This document shows positions 11,878 through 23,036 of a stretch of 64,000 nt of DNA, piece by piece; the stretch's first letter is position 1, and every line of letters begins with the position of its first letter. Source of the stretch: Thalassia testudinum. Its lineage: Eukaryota > Streptophyta > Magnoliopsida > Alismatales > Hydrocharitaceae. The notes beneath the pieces were generated by a model. That model searched no databases, was not told the origin of the DNA, and was given only the letters and a program-made list of their open reading frames with translations. Location of the stretch: the NCBI GenBank assembly GCA_037157565.1, contig JAZHRO010000063.1, forward strand, positions 86,270,001 to 86,334,000. The letters are read 5' to 3'. The position numbers were made by a program, and so were the translations under genes.

Positions 11878-13278
11878 TCTTTATTGGCTGAACATCGCCT
11901 AGCTGAAGGCACTAAACTTAGCATGGGTATAGGTTGTTTTGGAGCTGATCGGAGTTTCATAGAATACAAGTGATATTCTTCCTATTCTGTCCTCCTTTAT
12001 GCTTTTATTTTTCAATGAGGACATTGCATTAGCTAGGCAAGGGGGGTGGATACTTTATGATTTGATTATTTTGTCAGCCCGTAACAGTAATCTTCTATTA
12101 TTTAAAAAAAGAAACTAGAATTAGGAGAAGAGAACTTAGGCATTAGGAGTTGCAAACTTTAGGAAATGGTACTTTAGGACTCGAACACAAAGGCTCTGCA
12201 GGTCTTCGGGCTTAATCAGCCCGGGTGTCCACTAAAGTGTGGACTTGGTCTCGAGTCCTTGCCAAGTAATTTTATTCTAACTTGGTTAATAAATTGAGGT
12301 GATAAGTACATGACTTATCAATCCATCCTTTGATTTGAGGGGACTTTAAGTCTAAAGCATCAACACAATATTTGCACTAACTCACTTTTCAGCGATTTTT
12401 ATGGAAATTAGGTAGCTAATGAACCTTTTAGGGTGGTATGGCTAGCAAGTTGTCGGTGGTAATAGCTCATTGGCCGGTTGTCTATAGCCTAGCCACATGA
12501 CCATTCTCTTCCTGTTGCCTTTAGGTAAATCTTAGATCACAGAAGCCACCTATTTAGAAAGAAAAGAAAAAAAAAGAGAAATACCCAAAAAATAAAAAAG
12601 AAAAGAAAATAAAAGAAGAAAAAAATATAAATAAATAATCCACACTTCATCGCACCAGTATGGTTGGCAAGTTGTCGGTGGTAACATCTCATCGGCCAGT
12701 TGTCCATAACTCAACTCATGAAATGCACAAAAGTTCCAAAACACTTAGGGAAGAAGTGTGGAAGTAGAATAAACTGGAGAGATATACACTGGGTTCGCCC
12801 TTGTGTTAACCCCATAACAAAATCAAGTAGGGAGAAAGCTATCAATCGAAAAGATAAACCTTTAGGCATAATTTTTAGCTCACCTCGGGTCGTGGAAACC
12901 TGAAGTTCGTTTTAATAGCCGCCTAGTGAGTCTATCACCTTTCATAAGATGTTTAGAGCTTAAAGTTTTTTTCGAGTCTTGGGTGGGTTGGGTAGCTGTA
13001 GAAAGCTGCCCCGAAACCCTAAATTCAAAAATCCAAAACATTTACAAAAGAAGAAAAATAGAAAAAATGTATGTTCCCTTTTTAAATAAGGTGAGGACTT
13101 GGGCAGTCTACATTTTGGCAGGCACCCGCGCACTGTTGAGTTCTTGTAATTAGGTCCTTGGTGAAATTTTCTAATGTGACCAATAAATCTTGCCTAAGTG
13201 ATGAAATCTTGATTCTATTTTATACATATCATTTAGGTTAATTTTGCTAGGGATTAGCAAATGATAGGCATGGGGGTA
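11878..13278 (+). other. Element E 3' internal non-coding region
   Basis: It carries two polypurine-like tracts: GCAAGGGGGGTGG near 12040, after an ATGAGGACATTGCAT-type phrase, and GCATGGGGGTA directly before the LTR (13268-13278), preceded by TTGCTAGGGATTAGCAAAT. Between them a block of about 56 bp, with CAAGTTGTCGGTGGTAA, occurs twice (12438-12493 and 12658-12714). The GATAAGTA...TTTAAGTCT stretch (12300-12360) matches element F (17490-17540) and, reversed, element H (about 48555). I see no env-like ORF. Where it lies between pol and LTR, Athila relatives often keep a long spacer. Confidence 0.7.
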
Positions 13279-15124
13279 TGATAAATATGCATTTCTTCAT
13301 GATAAAATGCCTACTTATGTCAGTTCCTAAGCTTAACATTGCATTTAGCATCGTAAATAATGCATAACATTCATTACATTGCATTTAGGATAATTTGTGT
13401 AATTTGTATATTAATATCTGCATTTTATATGGCTAGGGGGCAATGCGACATCTTTATGGGCTTCGGATGAAAAATCCAATCGTACAGATGCATTCGGAAT
13501 GACAATCGCAGTCCATTAGTGCAAAAACCACTCCAATCAGAGCTCTATACCACCCTCTACAAGAAGTGGATGACCATGATGGCTCCACGTGGCACCATTG
13601 TAGCCCTCCAGCCCAACGACAACCACTCGTCCCAAGCCGCACTTGCGAAATCTCAGCCATTGGATTCGAATCCAACGATCATCAAGGGCCACGTTGCTTG
13701 CCTCAAGCTAAGCAAAGACAAGCTTCACGCAATCTTGACCGTTGGATCAAGAATCAACGGTCATGGGTGCATGAGCCTTAATTCCTAAATGAGACTCAAA
13801 CCTGCCCTCAACGCAAAAGTAGGCGCTTCGACTCACAACGTGCGGATGACCGATCAAAGCCCCACGTTCGGAAGTAATCTACTGTAAGTGCACGTTGGTA
13901 AAATTCATTCGTCGATGGGCAATCGAGTGGCAAAGGAAGCGGCTACATGGTGTCACCTGATGCGTGCGACCCACACAAGCGAGATCCGACATGCGGGTGG
14001 ACGTGCGATCGTATGCCACTAAGGGGGCGTGAGGCTTAAGTCATCTGATGTGATCTCCGTTGCCTGATCGGGTGGGGTGCGATTTGAAGCATCCTATCCC
14101 GTGTGATCAGAGCCCTTCATTTGCTATCCAAGGGTGGCGATTCACTCCACCATGGCTTAGCGGAAGAACACGATGGTAGCTGGAGATTCGAGATGGACGA
14201 CCAGCGAAGCACGAGCATGATCAACGCGCGAGATGGACGGCTAGCACAACTCGCTACAGTAAGTGTGTGAGCGAGCGTGAGTTGGCTATAGTGATGCATG
14301 AGCAGGATCTACAGCGACGTCCTGGAAGTCACTAATTGTCTCATACCCATTTTTAGCCCCCTCTCATCCACTATATAAGGACCTACACACCCCCCTTGCC
14401 TACCCATCTCTACTTAGCTATTCCTCACCCACTCAAGAGCTCCAAGAGGCCTCCCAAGCTCCCAAGAGCTCATTCCTAGGCTCCACGGCCTCCTATTAGT
14501 GTAATACTCCCCTACTCCACCAAATACTCAACCTTACCCTTACATCCTTCATAGGAGACCGCAGAGCTATCCCCTCACCTCCATTCAGATTGACAACCAC
14601 CTCCACCTCCTCATCACCATTTCTACAGCTTAGTCAACCGACCCTCTACCTAGATTCCTCCTGCACCTCATCCCCAATGTCCAGTACCTCATCTCCTCCA
14701 TCCAAGATACCACCAACTACCGTCGTCTCGCCAGACATTCGCTTTGGGAGATTTCTTCTCATCCTCATTCTGCTGTTACTTTTTTTTTTAGCATAATCTC
14801 TGTTTAGTGTAATAAACATTATTTTGGATATCAAGTTCCTTCCATATCTCTACTCTCTTTCTCTTAATTTATTTTCGTTGGAAAATTACCTTGGCTAGTT
14901 CTTCATTATAAAAATACAAAAAATCACAAAACCCTAAAAATACCAAGAAAAAACAAAGCAAAATGCAGATTTTAGGGAAATAAACATCACCTCCCTGTGT
15001 TCATCTTGGGACTCCTTTGGAGTTTCGATATGAATTATATTTGGTAGCGATTTTTGTGACTACGATGATGGGTTCTCCGAAACCCTAACCTTTCCTCGTG
15101 AAAACACTCTCACTAGTAAGTGTC
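13279..15124 (+). repeat. 3' LTR of element E (right edge uncertain)
   Basis: It begins TGATAAATATGCATTTC right after a polypurine tract. It has TATATAAGG at 14372-14380, an AATAAA signal near 14810, and a U5-like CCTCCCTGTGTTCATCTTGG near 14990. Its first 130 bp resemble the start of the element F LTR (ATTCATTACAT and nearby words). The end is placed at AGTGTCA near 15124, not proven. Confidence 0.6.
14372..14378 (+). promoter_or_regulatory. TATA box in the element E LTR
   Basis: CACTATATAAGGACC, about 1.1 kb into the LTR, with a CT-rich stretch following, as usual for a plant core promoter. Confidence 0.6.
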
Positions 15125-17099
15125 AACCTATTCCTATGCAAAATATAAAAATAAATAAATAAATAAATCCACATACGTGACCTTTCCCTCTATACCCATC
15201 GAACATTAAATTCCTATCCCATTCAACCAATACCCACCAGCTACCTTCCCTCCAATACTCTCCACCAAACTCACAACATCCTATTATTAATTTAGACCCT
15301 TGATTTATCCTTAACAAAAACCTAACCTATCCTATCACCTAGCCTTAAATCCTAACCCTTGATCCTTAACCTATTAATCCTAGTCATCCAAATTAGTGAT
15401 CCTAGGCACTCTAGGTCAACCAATAAGAAGCCTCCCTATTTCCTATAAATACACCTAGCCTCCCCCCTGATTCATTCCATCTACTACTGCTTAGAAATTC
15501 CTTTCCACTTCCAAATAGATCCACCAACTAGAATTAGTCCTCTACTTCTTCCTTCTCCACTTGGAGATTGTTGGTGTGCCTTCGCATCTGCATCTACGCG
15601 GATGCTCTAAACTTCGCCTTCAAAGCCTTTCCTTTGCATTTCTTTAATCTAGTTTTAGTTGTAGTAATTGTGGAAGCATTCCAATAGTTGTAATCCTAGT
15701 TCTTCTTCTGGCAAACTATTCTTATTCAATAAAAGTTCTAGTATTTATTTTTTCAACTTGTCTTCAATTTGTAAGCTTTCTAGTATTTAGTTAGAGTTGC
15801 ATGTCTAGTTTTAGTAGTCATCTTGCTTGATAATCAATTCTAGTTCTAGTATTGGCAAGTGAATTGGAAAGTGATTTTGATCTATGTGGCTCCTTGCGAA
15901 TGACTCAAACTCTCATATTTTCATTCAAAAAATCTTATGAGTTTGTTCTGATTTACAAATTTCAAAAGCTTCTGTGCGCATTTATTGTGACAAAAAGTGA
16001 TTACTCGCAATTAAATCCATGAACAAAACTAAACACTTCACCCTAAAACCTCCAATAAGGTGTAATCTAATTTAATTGATGAGATTCTTTCTATTGACTC
16101 ACCCTTGCTAGTTTAGGATGGTGGGGTTGGAATGGACTGTCTTAGCGACTCTGAGAGACACTTAGGTGGGATCTCTGATCCAAGCCTTCCCTCTTTGGTG
16201 ATGCTAGATATTAAGGTATTTGGTACTCCCACAGATTACTTTTGTCGCCTCCATGTAGGAGGAAGACCAAGCCCTACTCGGGAGACACTTAGGCATAGAC
16301 CTAGAGTCCAACCCACCCTCCTTGAGCGAGCCTAGTCCTAATGGAACAAGATCTGAAGAGTATCAGCTCGTCATCACAGCCACCATTGACCTCATAGTGG
16401 GAGGAAGTTTAATATAATGGAATTCACGTTTGCATACATTGATTGTTGATCAAATGTACCTAGTGAAATCACTCTCCACACCTAGATTTGACTCCAATGA
16501 TTATTCTGACACAATCTCTGTAGGAGTTGAATCTGCAACTGATTACACTACTTGGGTCTCGCCTATCATTCATCATCATTACCAGGACCCATATGATTTT
16601 TCCCACACACATAACTTTGCTCATACTCGAGCCACCCACATTCATCACCTTTTTGGGATGCCTCCATCTTCATTTCTTCCGGGAACTTGCATTTATCTAT
16701 CTTAATTTGGTAGCACCTACTTGTAGGTTACCTTAAGCCCCATTTTAGTATAATTCCAACTCTTTGGGCTTGGACTTCATGGACAGCTGGTCCGTATTTG
16801 TGGTCCACTATTCAAGAACAAAGTAAAACTTCTTATCATTTTACTCGCCATTCCCAATACTGTATGGACATATCCTTTCTGAGTTTACTTTCGACTAGAG
16901 GCGTTAAACTTAGCACTTATGCATAGTAAATTTTTTTTAGCATATTTTCCTTAATATTTTCGTAAATATCATAGGTATTGGAATATGCTCATTCCCAAAA
17001 AAAATTCAGATGCAATTCTAGGTGATTTCTACCCTTTATTATGCTTTTCACTAATTTCTATTATGTTCATCTATGTTTATTTTCATGCATGAGGACATG
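15125..17099 (+). other. Unassigned LTR-like and spacer sequence
   Basis: No coding region can be supported. Near 15445-15453 a CCTATAAATACACC TATA box is followed by a pyrimidine-rich stretch, AATAAA (about 15728) and TCTAGTTTTAGTTG-type sequence. This resembles the promoter and R region of a gypsy LTR, and the AGCATTCC words recur in the solo LTR at 22816-25062. No primer-binding site follows. The open frames at 16132-16335 and 16430-16705 have no recognisable domain. It may be a partial LTR plus the decayed interior of element F. Confidence 0.4.
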
Positions 17100-20000
17100 C
17101 AAGAATTTAGGAATTGGGGGGTAGTACACATTTGTTGAATATTTTCTGCCAACTCCTAAGATTTTTAGCATGATCTATAGGGTTTTAGTATAATTTTTGC
17201 ATCTACATCTATGCTTGAATAAGTTTTCCGATATGTTTTTCAAATAAAGGTCTTTTAAAAAGAAAAAAAGAGTCTTGTTTTGGGAATTTAAGTTAGAAAA
17301 GATCAATTATTCTTGATTTTGAGGATTTACTGACCTTAGGAAATGCAGAACAAAGTCTTTTATCCTAGACTCTTCAGATCTTTATAGACTTAATTTCTCA
17401 AGTATTTACCTAAATCTGGATTTGTTTTCCTGAGTTGTTGAAGGGATTTGAAAAAGCCAATAGTATTAAGTTAAAAGAGTAATAAGTAAATGATTTATCT
17501 TCCTACCCTATGATTTGAATAGTCTTTAAGTCTCAAGCAACTTCAACTACATTGTGCACAGACTTGTCTATTGGATGACTTTATTAAGTCCTTAGTGGTT
17601 AATAAGATCTAAAGGACTTTGGCTGTGTTCTCTACCTCTTAGGATTGTTCCTATTTGTAGGGGATGCATTTAGAATGGATGAAGGAAAGCCACTTACCTA
17701 GAAAAAAAGATTTGGAGAAAATGAGAAAAAAAGTGAAAATGAGAAATGAGAAGGAAAAGAAAAATTTTCAACCTTATCCTATGAACCACATAGAAATAAA
17801 ATGCAGCTCATTACAAATAGGTACAAATTCTTCCACCAAATAAATTAAAGTATCTCGCTACATATGGATGCTAACCTTTTTCCAGTGCATATTATAGTAA
17901 AAACACCTCACTACATATGGGTGTTCACCTATAGATTTGAAAAATTCAATGATTTAGGAACCCACCTAGGAGATATACACCTAGAGTGTTGACCTTGGGA
18001 TAGAAAAGTGCTGAGGAGAAAGCTACCAAATCCTAGTATGGCCTAACCAAATACAGGATTGTCCTAGAAAGAGCATAGAAATATTCTAAGTTTTATTGAA
18101 TGCTATGAGTCAATCTAATTTTCCATTTTGGTGAGTTGCACTATTTCACACACAAGATGCTTGCTTATCACATTTGTTTTAAATCTTGGGTGGGTCAACC
18201 TAGTTAGAGAAAGTTACTCTCGCAACCCAAGTCTGATGGCTAATAGGATTCCTTATTTGATTCAAGTGGTCTGGATTTGAGTCAGAACTTAAGAGCTGTT
18301 GAGTCTTTGCTGCTAAGGATTTGTCTGTGATTTCCTCTCGTTGGTGAAAAAGCTTATTGAGATTTTTTATTTGACATAGCTTGAACTCTTTGTCGATTTC
18401 ACATTTCAAACTAAATTTAAAAAACTATTTTTGACTTCCACTCTATTTTTCAAAAAACTACTCTCATTTTTCGCATATAGGTTTTGACAGGGACTAGCAA
18501 AATTAAGGCACAGGGGTATGATTGTGCAGCAATCATAGATCTTAATCATCCTAAATAATGCTAGAATCTTATCTAATTTGTAAATATTACATTCATTACA
18601 TGCATATCATGCATTGCATCATTTTCTATTGCTGTACATAGAATAATGTGAGATTATCTTGTTATTTAATATCTTTATTGCTAATTGTAAGTAAATAGAT
18701 GACCCAAATAAAGTCGGACATGAAATAAATCAGAATAAAGTGAGGAAAAGAAGAAGAATGAAGAGGCTGGCTCCAGTCAAGAGGAGAGAGGAGGATATCC
18801 TTATCCCTACCACTAGAAACCCTAAGACAGCCTTCCCAGGCCCAAAAACACCCTCGATCCACGAGGATTTCCTAACCTTAGAACCTAAAACATGGATAGC
18901 ACTATCCATGTTCCTATCTACACTATCCCTATCCCTAACCACCACTTAGGTCAACCTAAACCTAGAACCCAAAACCTAGATAACACTATCCATAGATCCT
19001 ATCCCACTATCAGTGTTCCTAAACCACCTATCCCTATCCCAATTTCCTGTTAGAATCCCACGTAGGCTCACCATCCCTCAATTGACCTAATTTGGAGTCA
19101 ATTTGGTCCACCTAGACCTAAGCTACATCTAATTAGGTGCACTTACACATAATTGGACCAACCTACATCTAATTGGGTTCATCAATACCTGGATAGGCTA
19201 ACCCAGAATCTATTAGGTTCACTTAGATCCTAATTGGTTCCTATTGACTCCCCACCACCTAATTAGACTAGGACCCACCTAATATAATTGACCCAACCTA
19301 ATTCAACCTAAACTGACACACTGGACACCACGAAATTCAAACCACACACACATAACCCTTTCCTAATTTACCCTACTCATAATTATGGTCAATAACCTAA
19401 CCTAATTGCTACCAAAAGTTGCACCCATTTTGTGGAGCCACCAAAAGTGGTAGCTAAACATAACACCTCACATGAAAGCCATAATTGAATTGTCCCACAA
19501 GGCATTCCCTTCCTCTTCAACTTGCGACCTTCTCCCTTCCTAAAAACAGTAAGGACGATGACCTCTTTCTCCACCATCAACACTAAGGCCATCCACCATA
19601 GTCCCCCTTCCAAGGGTGTCTTCCTCTCCTCCAAGGTGCCATGGATTGCTAGCAAGGGAGCTTCTCCTCCAAGGCTTCATGGGTGATTGCTAGAAGAAGA
19701 AGAAGGGTGCCCACCCACTCTTCCTTCTTCCTCATTGGTGTGGCTCGTCTCTTCTCCATAGAGATGATGCTCTCTATTTTCTTCTCAAGGACAACCATGG
19801 AGAAGACCACCTCCAAGGTCTTCTCAAGGATGGCTAGAGAGAAGAAGGGTGATCCTTCACCTTTTCTACTTGGGTGACCTTCTTCCTCCTTGGAAGAGGA
19901 TCCACGATTTCTCTTCTTCCTTCTTCTTGGATGGCCACAAGTTCCTCCATACCTTGGTTGGCCGTCCTCTCTTCTTAGTAGGCATGTAAATGAGTTTGCA

Positions 20001-20771
20001 ACCCAAGTTCTAGCCTAAACTGTTACACAAAAGTCGATGGCCTTTGTGGCATTTTTGGCGTGAGGGATTTCATTTATTTTTATGTATTTCATTTCATGCA
20101 ACTTGTTATGTTAGTTGGTGTATTTCTTCTATGGTGATGTTTCTTGAATGGGTAGATGGTTAGATTTGAATTTTTTTTATATGAAATTCAAGTTTTTGAT
20201 GTTTTTTCCATTGTAGTATCCACACCAACCCAACCACCAAGGTAGGTTGGCTATCCACCATCATCCACACACATCAACATCATATGCCTAGATTATGGTT
20301 TAATCAATTAGCTATTAGATTAGTTGCTTTGAGTAGTTAGGTTAGTTATTTAGGTTTCGTATTCGTCTTTGCAAAATTGTAAAGAAAATACGAAAACAAA
20401 AAGACCAAAAGTACTATGTTAGATCTAGATTAAGGTTTTCGCTTAACTTTGTTAGACTTAAGATCACTTTAGTTCTTGTATTTGTTTTCACTTTCAAAAA
20501 AGAAAAGAAAACACAAAAAATTACAAAAGAAAAGACCCAAAAAGATAAGATCTAGATTAGATGGTGAAATGAATCTTAATCTAAAGAACTTGCGATTTTC
20601 AAAATGCCTCCTAGGGACGACCGAGACTTATGTAATTAAAAAGATAAAATTGATGCAAGTTTTGTAAGCATACAAATATTTTTGATTAGGGATTTTGCAT
20701 GACTATACTACAAACTAAAATGATTTTTCCAAATATCAAATCTCACGTGAATCGACCTTATCACCTGCTCA
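17100..20771 (+). mobile_element. 3' part of gypsy element F (spacer plus 3' LTR)
   Basis: ATTGGGGGGTAGTACA (17113-17128), after an ATGAGGACATGCA-type phrase, marks the post-integrase polypurine-like tract. A second tract, CACAGGGGTA (18509-18518), lies directly before the LTR. The non-coding spacer between them contains two ACATATGG(A/G)TG blocks (about 17860 and 17920) and the GACAGGGACTAGCAAAAT phrase also seen in E and H. No pol is left in the window. Its right edge abuts Athila fragment G, into which it is probably inserted. Confidence 0.7.
18519..20771 (+). repeat. 3' LTR of element F
   Basis: It begins TGATTGTGCAGCAATCA, a terminal stem-loop, and ends near ACCTGCTCA (20771) after a U5-like CCTCCTAGGGACGACCGAG (about 20606). 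Its length, about 2.25 kb, is near that of the solo LTR in copy B (2247 bp) and the H LTR (2165 bp). AAGAG at 20772-20776 would be the right TSD; the left flank is not in the window. Confidence 0.65.
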
Positions 20772-21130
20772 AAGAGTATCACCTTCCTCGAGGTGGTTCC
20801 TTCGGCTTACACTTCTACATGCATAAATCCTTTAAGAATTTAGCGTAAGCTGGGATATGTTTTATAGCATTGAGGAGCCAAATGTTAATCTCCACTTGTT
20901 TAAATATATTCAGGAGCTCCTCATTGCTTTCTATGGGTTTCTTCTTCCTGGATTTTAGTAAGGCTTCAAGGAATGAAATGTGGGTTGGATTGTCTATTTT
21001 GGGTTCTTGAGCCTTAATCACTTCTTTAGTTTTCTCCACTTTTTCCTCAGGGTCACCCCAGGTCATGTTTGCTAGAAGATGGTCCATTTGGGTCCTGGGT
21101 TTGCTTTCCACACCTTAAATTGACAGAATT
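20772..21130 (-). pseudogene. gag: Fragment G: Athila-like gag C-terminal region on the reverse strand
   Basis: Read in reverse, the segment encodes a proline/lysine-rich linker followed by EELLNIFKQVEINIWLL, AIKHIPAYAKFLKDLC. This matches the gag-protease junction of elements D (VQINLPLLEAIRQI, near 44300) and H (VEIKVPLLEAIDHI). It is only about 360 bp, caught between the end of the F LTR and the end of the copia copy C LTR (21131). Both neighbours look inserted into it, which makes it the oldest visible layer. GAATT (21126-21130) is the expected TSD of copy C. Confidence 0.8.
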
Positions 21131-21422
21131 TGCAGAAGAATATGAGGGTGCCTGCAGATTGTAGTAGTATACTAGAGGGGAGGGGTGAATAGTATCGGTT
21201 AAAAATTTCAAATTAAATGTACACAAATAAATCCACAAAAGAATCAAGCACTGATAACACTTGGATTTATAGTGGAAACCTAAATTGGGTGAAAAGCACT
21301 ACCTAAGCCTCTTAGCTTAGTATTTTCTGACTAGGCAAAGCTAGTCAATCCATTGACGTACCACATGAACGAGGGTGGCACAACCTGTATAAAATGATCT
21401 CTTCTCTTACTATCCTGAAGAG
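21131..21422 (-). repeat. Distal part of the copy C 3' LTR, separated by insertion of copy B
   Basis: In reverse it continues the LTR interrupted at 32468: GGTTGTGCCACCCTCGTTC, the CTTAGGTAGTG and TTTCCACTATAAATC blocks and an ACCCCTCCCCTCTAG block, ending TTCTGCA at 21131. All are in the same order as in the copy A and B LTRs. The last few bases of copy C differ from CACTCACA. Confidence 0.85.
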
Positions 21423-21650
21423 TGTAAGCACCTCTGTATTGATACACCAAAATTATGTTTATTGTTAGACTAACATTTCAGGACTATCTTGGATTAAAGC
21501 ATCAAAGCATTATTCAAGTCAAGAGAAGATAGTTGATGATGTGTGTCTTTTTATCTTTATTTGAATCTAGAACATTATTGTAAGGAATCTCAAATAAAAC
21601 TCAAATACGGATTTTTCGCATATCTTTTCAAAACCAATCTTTTTAGGGTT

Positions 21651-21872
21651 ATTGATTGACCAAACTAGTAAATTGATCGACCAAATCATCTTGATCGACC
21701 AACCAAGTTAATTGACTGGTCAAATGAGCCCATTTTAGGAAGCTGAGAAAAATCCTTTTGATCGACCAACCAAGTTAATTGACCGATCAATCAGTGATCG
21801 ATCGACCACCTTAATTGATCGACCAAATTACCTTTTGATAGACCAATTAACTTTAATTGATCGACTAATTTA
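21651..21872. repeat. TTGATCGACCAA-type array in the copy B 5' LTR
   Basis: At least four exact TTGATCGACCAA units and several variants (TTGATTGACCAA, TTGACCGATCAA, TTGATAGACCAA, TTGATCGACTAA) lie in about 220 bp. The unit reads almost the same on both strands. Confidence 0.88.
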
Positions 21873-21898
21873 ATTTCCTATTCATGCAAAACTTTTAG

Positions 21899-21907
21899 TA
21901 TATATAG
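21899..21907 (+). promoter_or_regulatory. TATA box of the copy B 5' LTR
   Basis: TTAGTATATATAGAGC, aligned with TATAAATAG in the 3' LTR (31915-31923). It should drive the genomic transcript. Confidence 0.7.
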
Positions 21908-22448
21908 AGCTTGTACACATCCCATTCTTTCATAACTTTCAAATAGAAATACCATTCAAAGATAGAGCTTTTCGTGCTTATTTCCAAAGGCTTTCATGCC
22001 CCGTTCTTCAAGTTCTTCAAAAGCACGATGCCTCGAACCTTTGCGGAAAAATCAGTTTGAACCTTTATTGAGGTTCCATAGAAGTTATTCTTGTTATTCT
22101 ATTTTGTTGTTTTGATTTATGGATTCCAAGTTTGTTTGGAAGATTCATGGTTATTGTTTTCGCTTCTCTTCAAGATAAAAGGGAAGTGATTGTAAGAGGT
22201 TGTGCCACCCTCGTTTAAGCGGTACAGTTTAGTGGATTAGATAGCATTGCCTAGTCAGAAAATCCTAAGCTGGGGGCTTAGGTAGTGGTTTTCACCCGAA
22301 TTGGGTTTCCACTATAAATCAGGTGTACTCTGTGCATGAATCTTTGGTCCTTTATTTTTTAATCTATGTATATGTTTTAAAGCAATATTATGCACCCCTC
22401 CCCTCTAGCATTTAGTTTCAATCCACAGGATATTCTAACACTCACACT

Positions 22449-22460
22449 TGGTATCAGAGC
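22449..22460 (+). other. Primer-binding site of copy B (initiator Met tRNA type)
   Basis: TGGTATCAGAGC starts two bases after the LTR end. This is the standard plant copia site complementary to the 3' end of initiator methionine tRNA. Confidence 0.95.
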
Positions 22461-22481
22461 CTAGTTGTCCGGAAGATGTGA

Positions 22482-22810
22482 ATGTCATCTGTCGACACAT
22501 ACGCGGAGAGGCAATCTGCTGTTCATCCTCCTTTCTTTGATGGGATGAACTATAGATACTGGAATACTAGGATGCAGATCTTCCTAGAATCCATGGACTT
22601 AGAGGTATGGGATGTCATCGCATCCAAGTACACTCATCCTGAAATCAAGGAAGGAGTGGCGGTGACACAAGATCAGAAAAAGATGGCAACCGATAATGCC
22701 AAAGCTATGAATGCAATCTTCTGTGGGCTTTCAAGAGCATAATTCAATCGCGTCTCTGCTTACAAAATAGCATACGAGATCTGGAGCATCCTCAAAGTCA
22801 CCCATGAAGG
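22482..22810 (+). pseudogene. gag: copy B gag, N-terminal part (interrupted)
   Basis: The ATG at 22482 follows the primer-binding site by about 20 bp. The product begins with a serine/threonine leader and then PPFFDGMNYRYW, a typical copia gag start (FDG.NY..W), followed by WDVIASKYTHPEI. A TAA at 22740-22742 breaks it, after which the frame continues (FNRVSAYKIAYEIWSILK). The sequence is cut at 22810 by a solo LTR. Gag would form the virus-like particle. Confidence 0.9.
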
Positions 22811-23036
22811 GATAATGATAAACACCAATTTATCATCATTCTTAAGCATTAAAACAAACCTAGCTCTTAGGATTTTACTCCGCAAACGGGTTTTTGGGCT
22901 GCATTTAGGCATAAAATAGGTTAGGCATGCATTGCATTTTTTATTGTCTTTTTGATATGTTTTTGTGAGTGTTAGGGATGAACAAATATACAGATCCCTA
23001 AAACCCTAGCACTCAAGAAGGAAAATGGTGAAGGAG

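Larger units (their letters stand above)
8863..15124 (+). mobile_element. Athila/Tat-like gypsy element E, 3' two thirds
   Basis: Copia copy A is inserted in this element just upstream of its reverse transcriptase, so E's gag and 5' LTR must lie left of the window. The visible part is pol (8868-11877), a non-coding 3' region with two polypurine-like tracts, and a 3' LTR from 13279. RT-RNase H-integrase order and similarity to elements D and H place it in Ty3/gypsy, Athila group. The right edge near 15124 is a guess from a CA dinucleotide after the U5-like CCTCCCTGTGTTCATC block; no TSD can be checked. Confidence 0.8.
21423..22446 (+). repeat. 5' LTR of copy B
   Basis: 1024 bp, TGTAAGCACC...CACTCACA. 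U3 carries the TTGATCGACCAA-type array (21651-21872) followed by a TATA box at 21899. It is longer than the 3' LTR (959 bp) because part of the array is missing there (for example one TTGATCGACC unit near 31727). Confidence 0.95.

Noticed and set aside
16132..16705. Open frames of 67-91 codons that might be a host gene exon
   Set aside because: No recognisable motif, no splice-site support and LTR-like surroundings.
21651..21872. Array of spaced short repeats resembling a CRISPR array
   Set aside because: Repeat units are 12 bp and degenerate, spacers vary in length and the context is a plant LTR with a TATA box.
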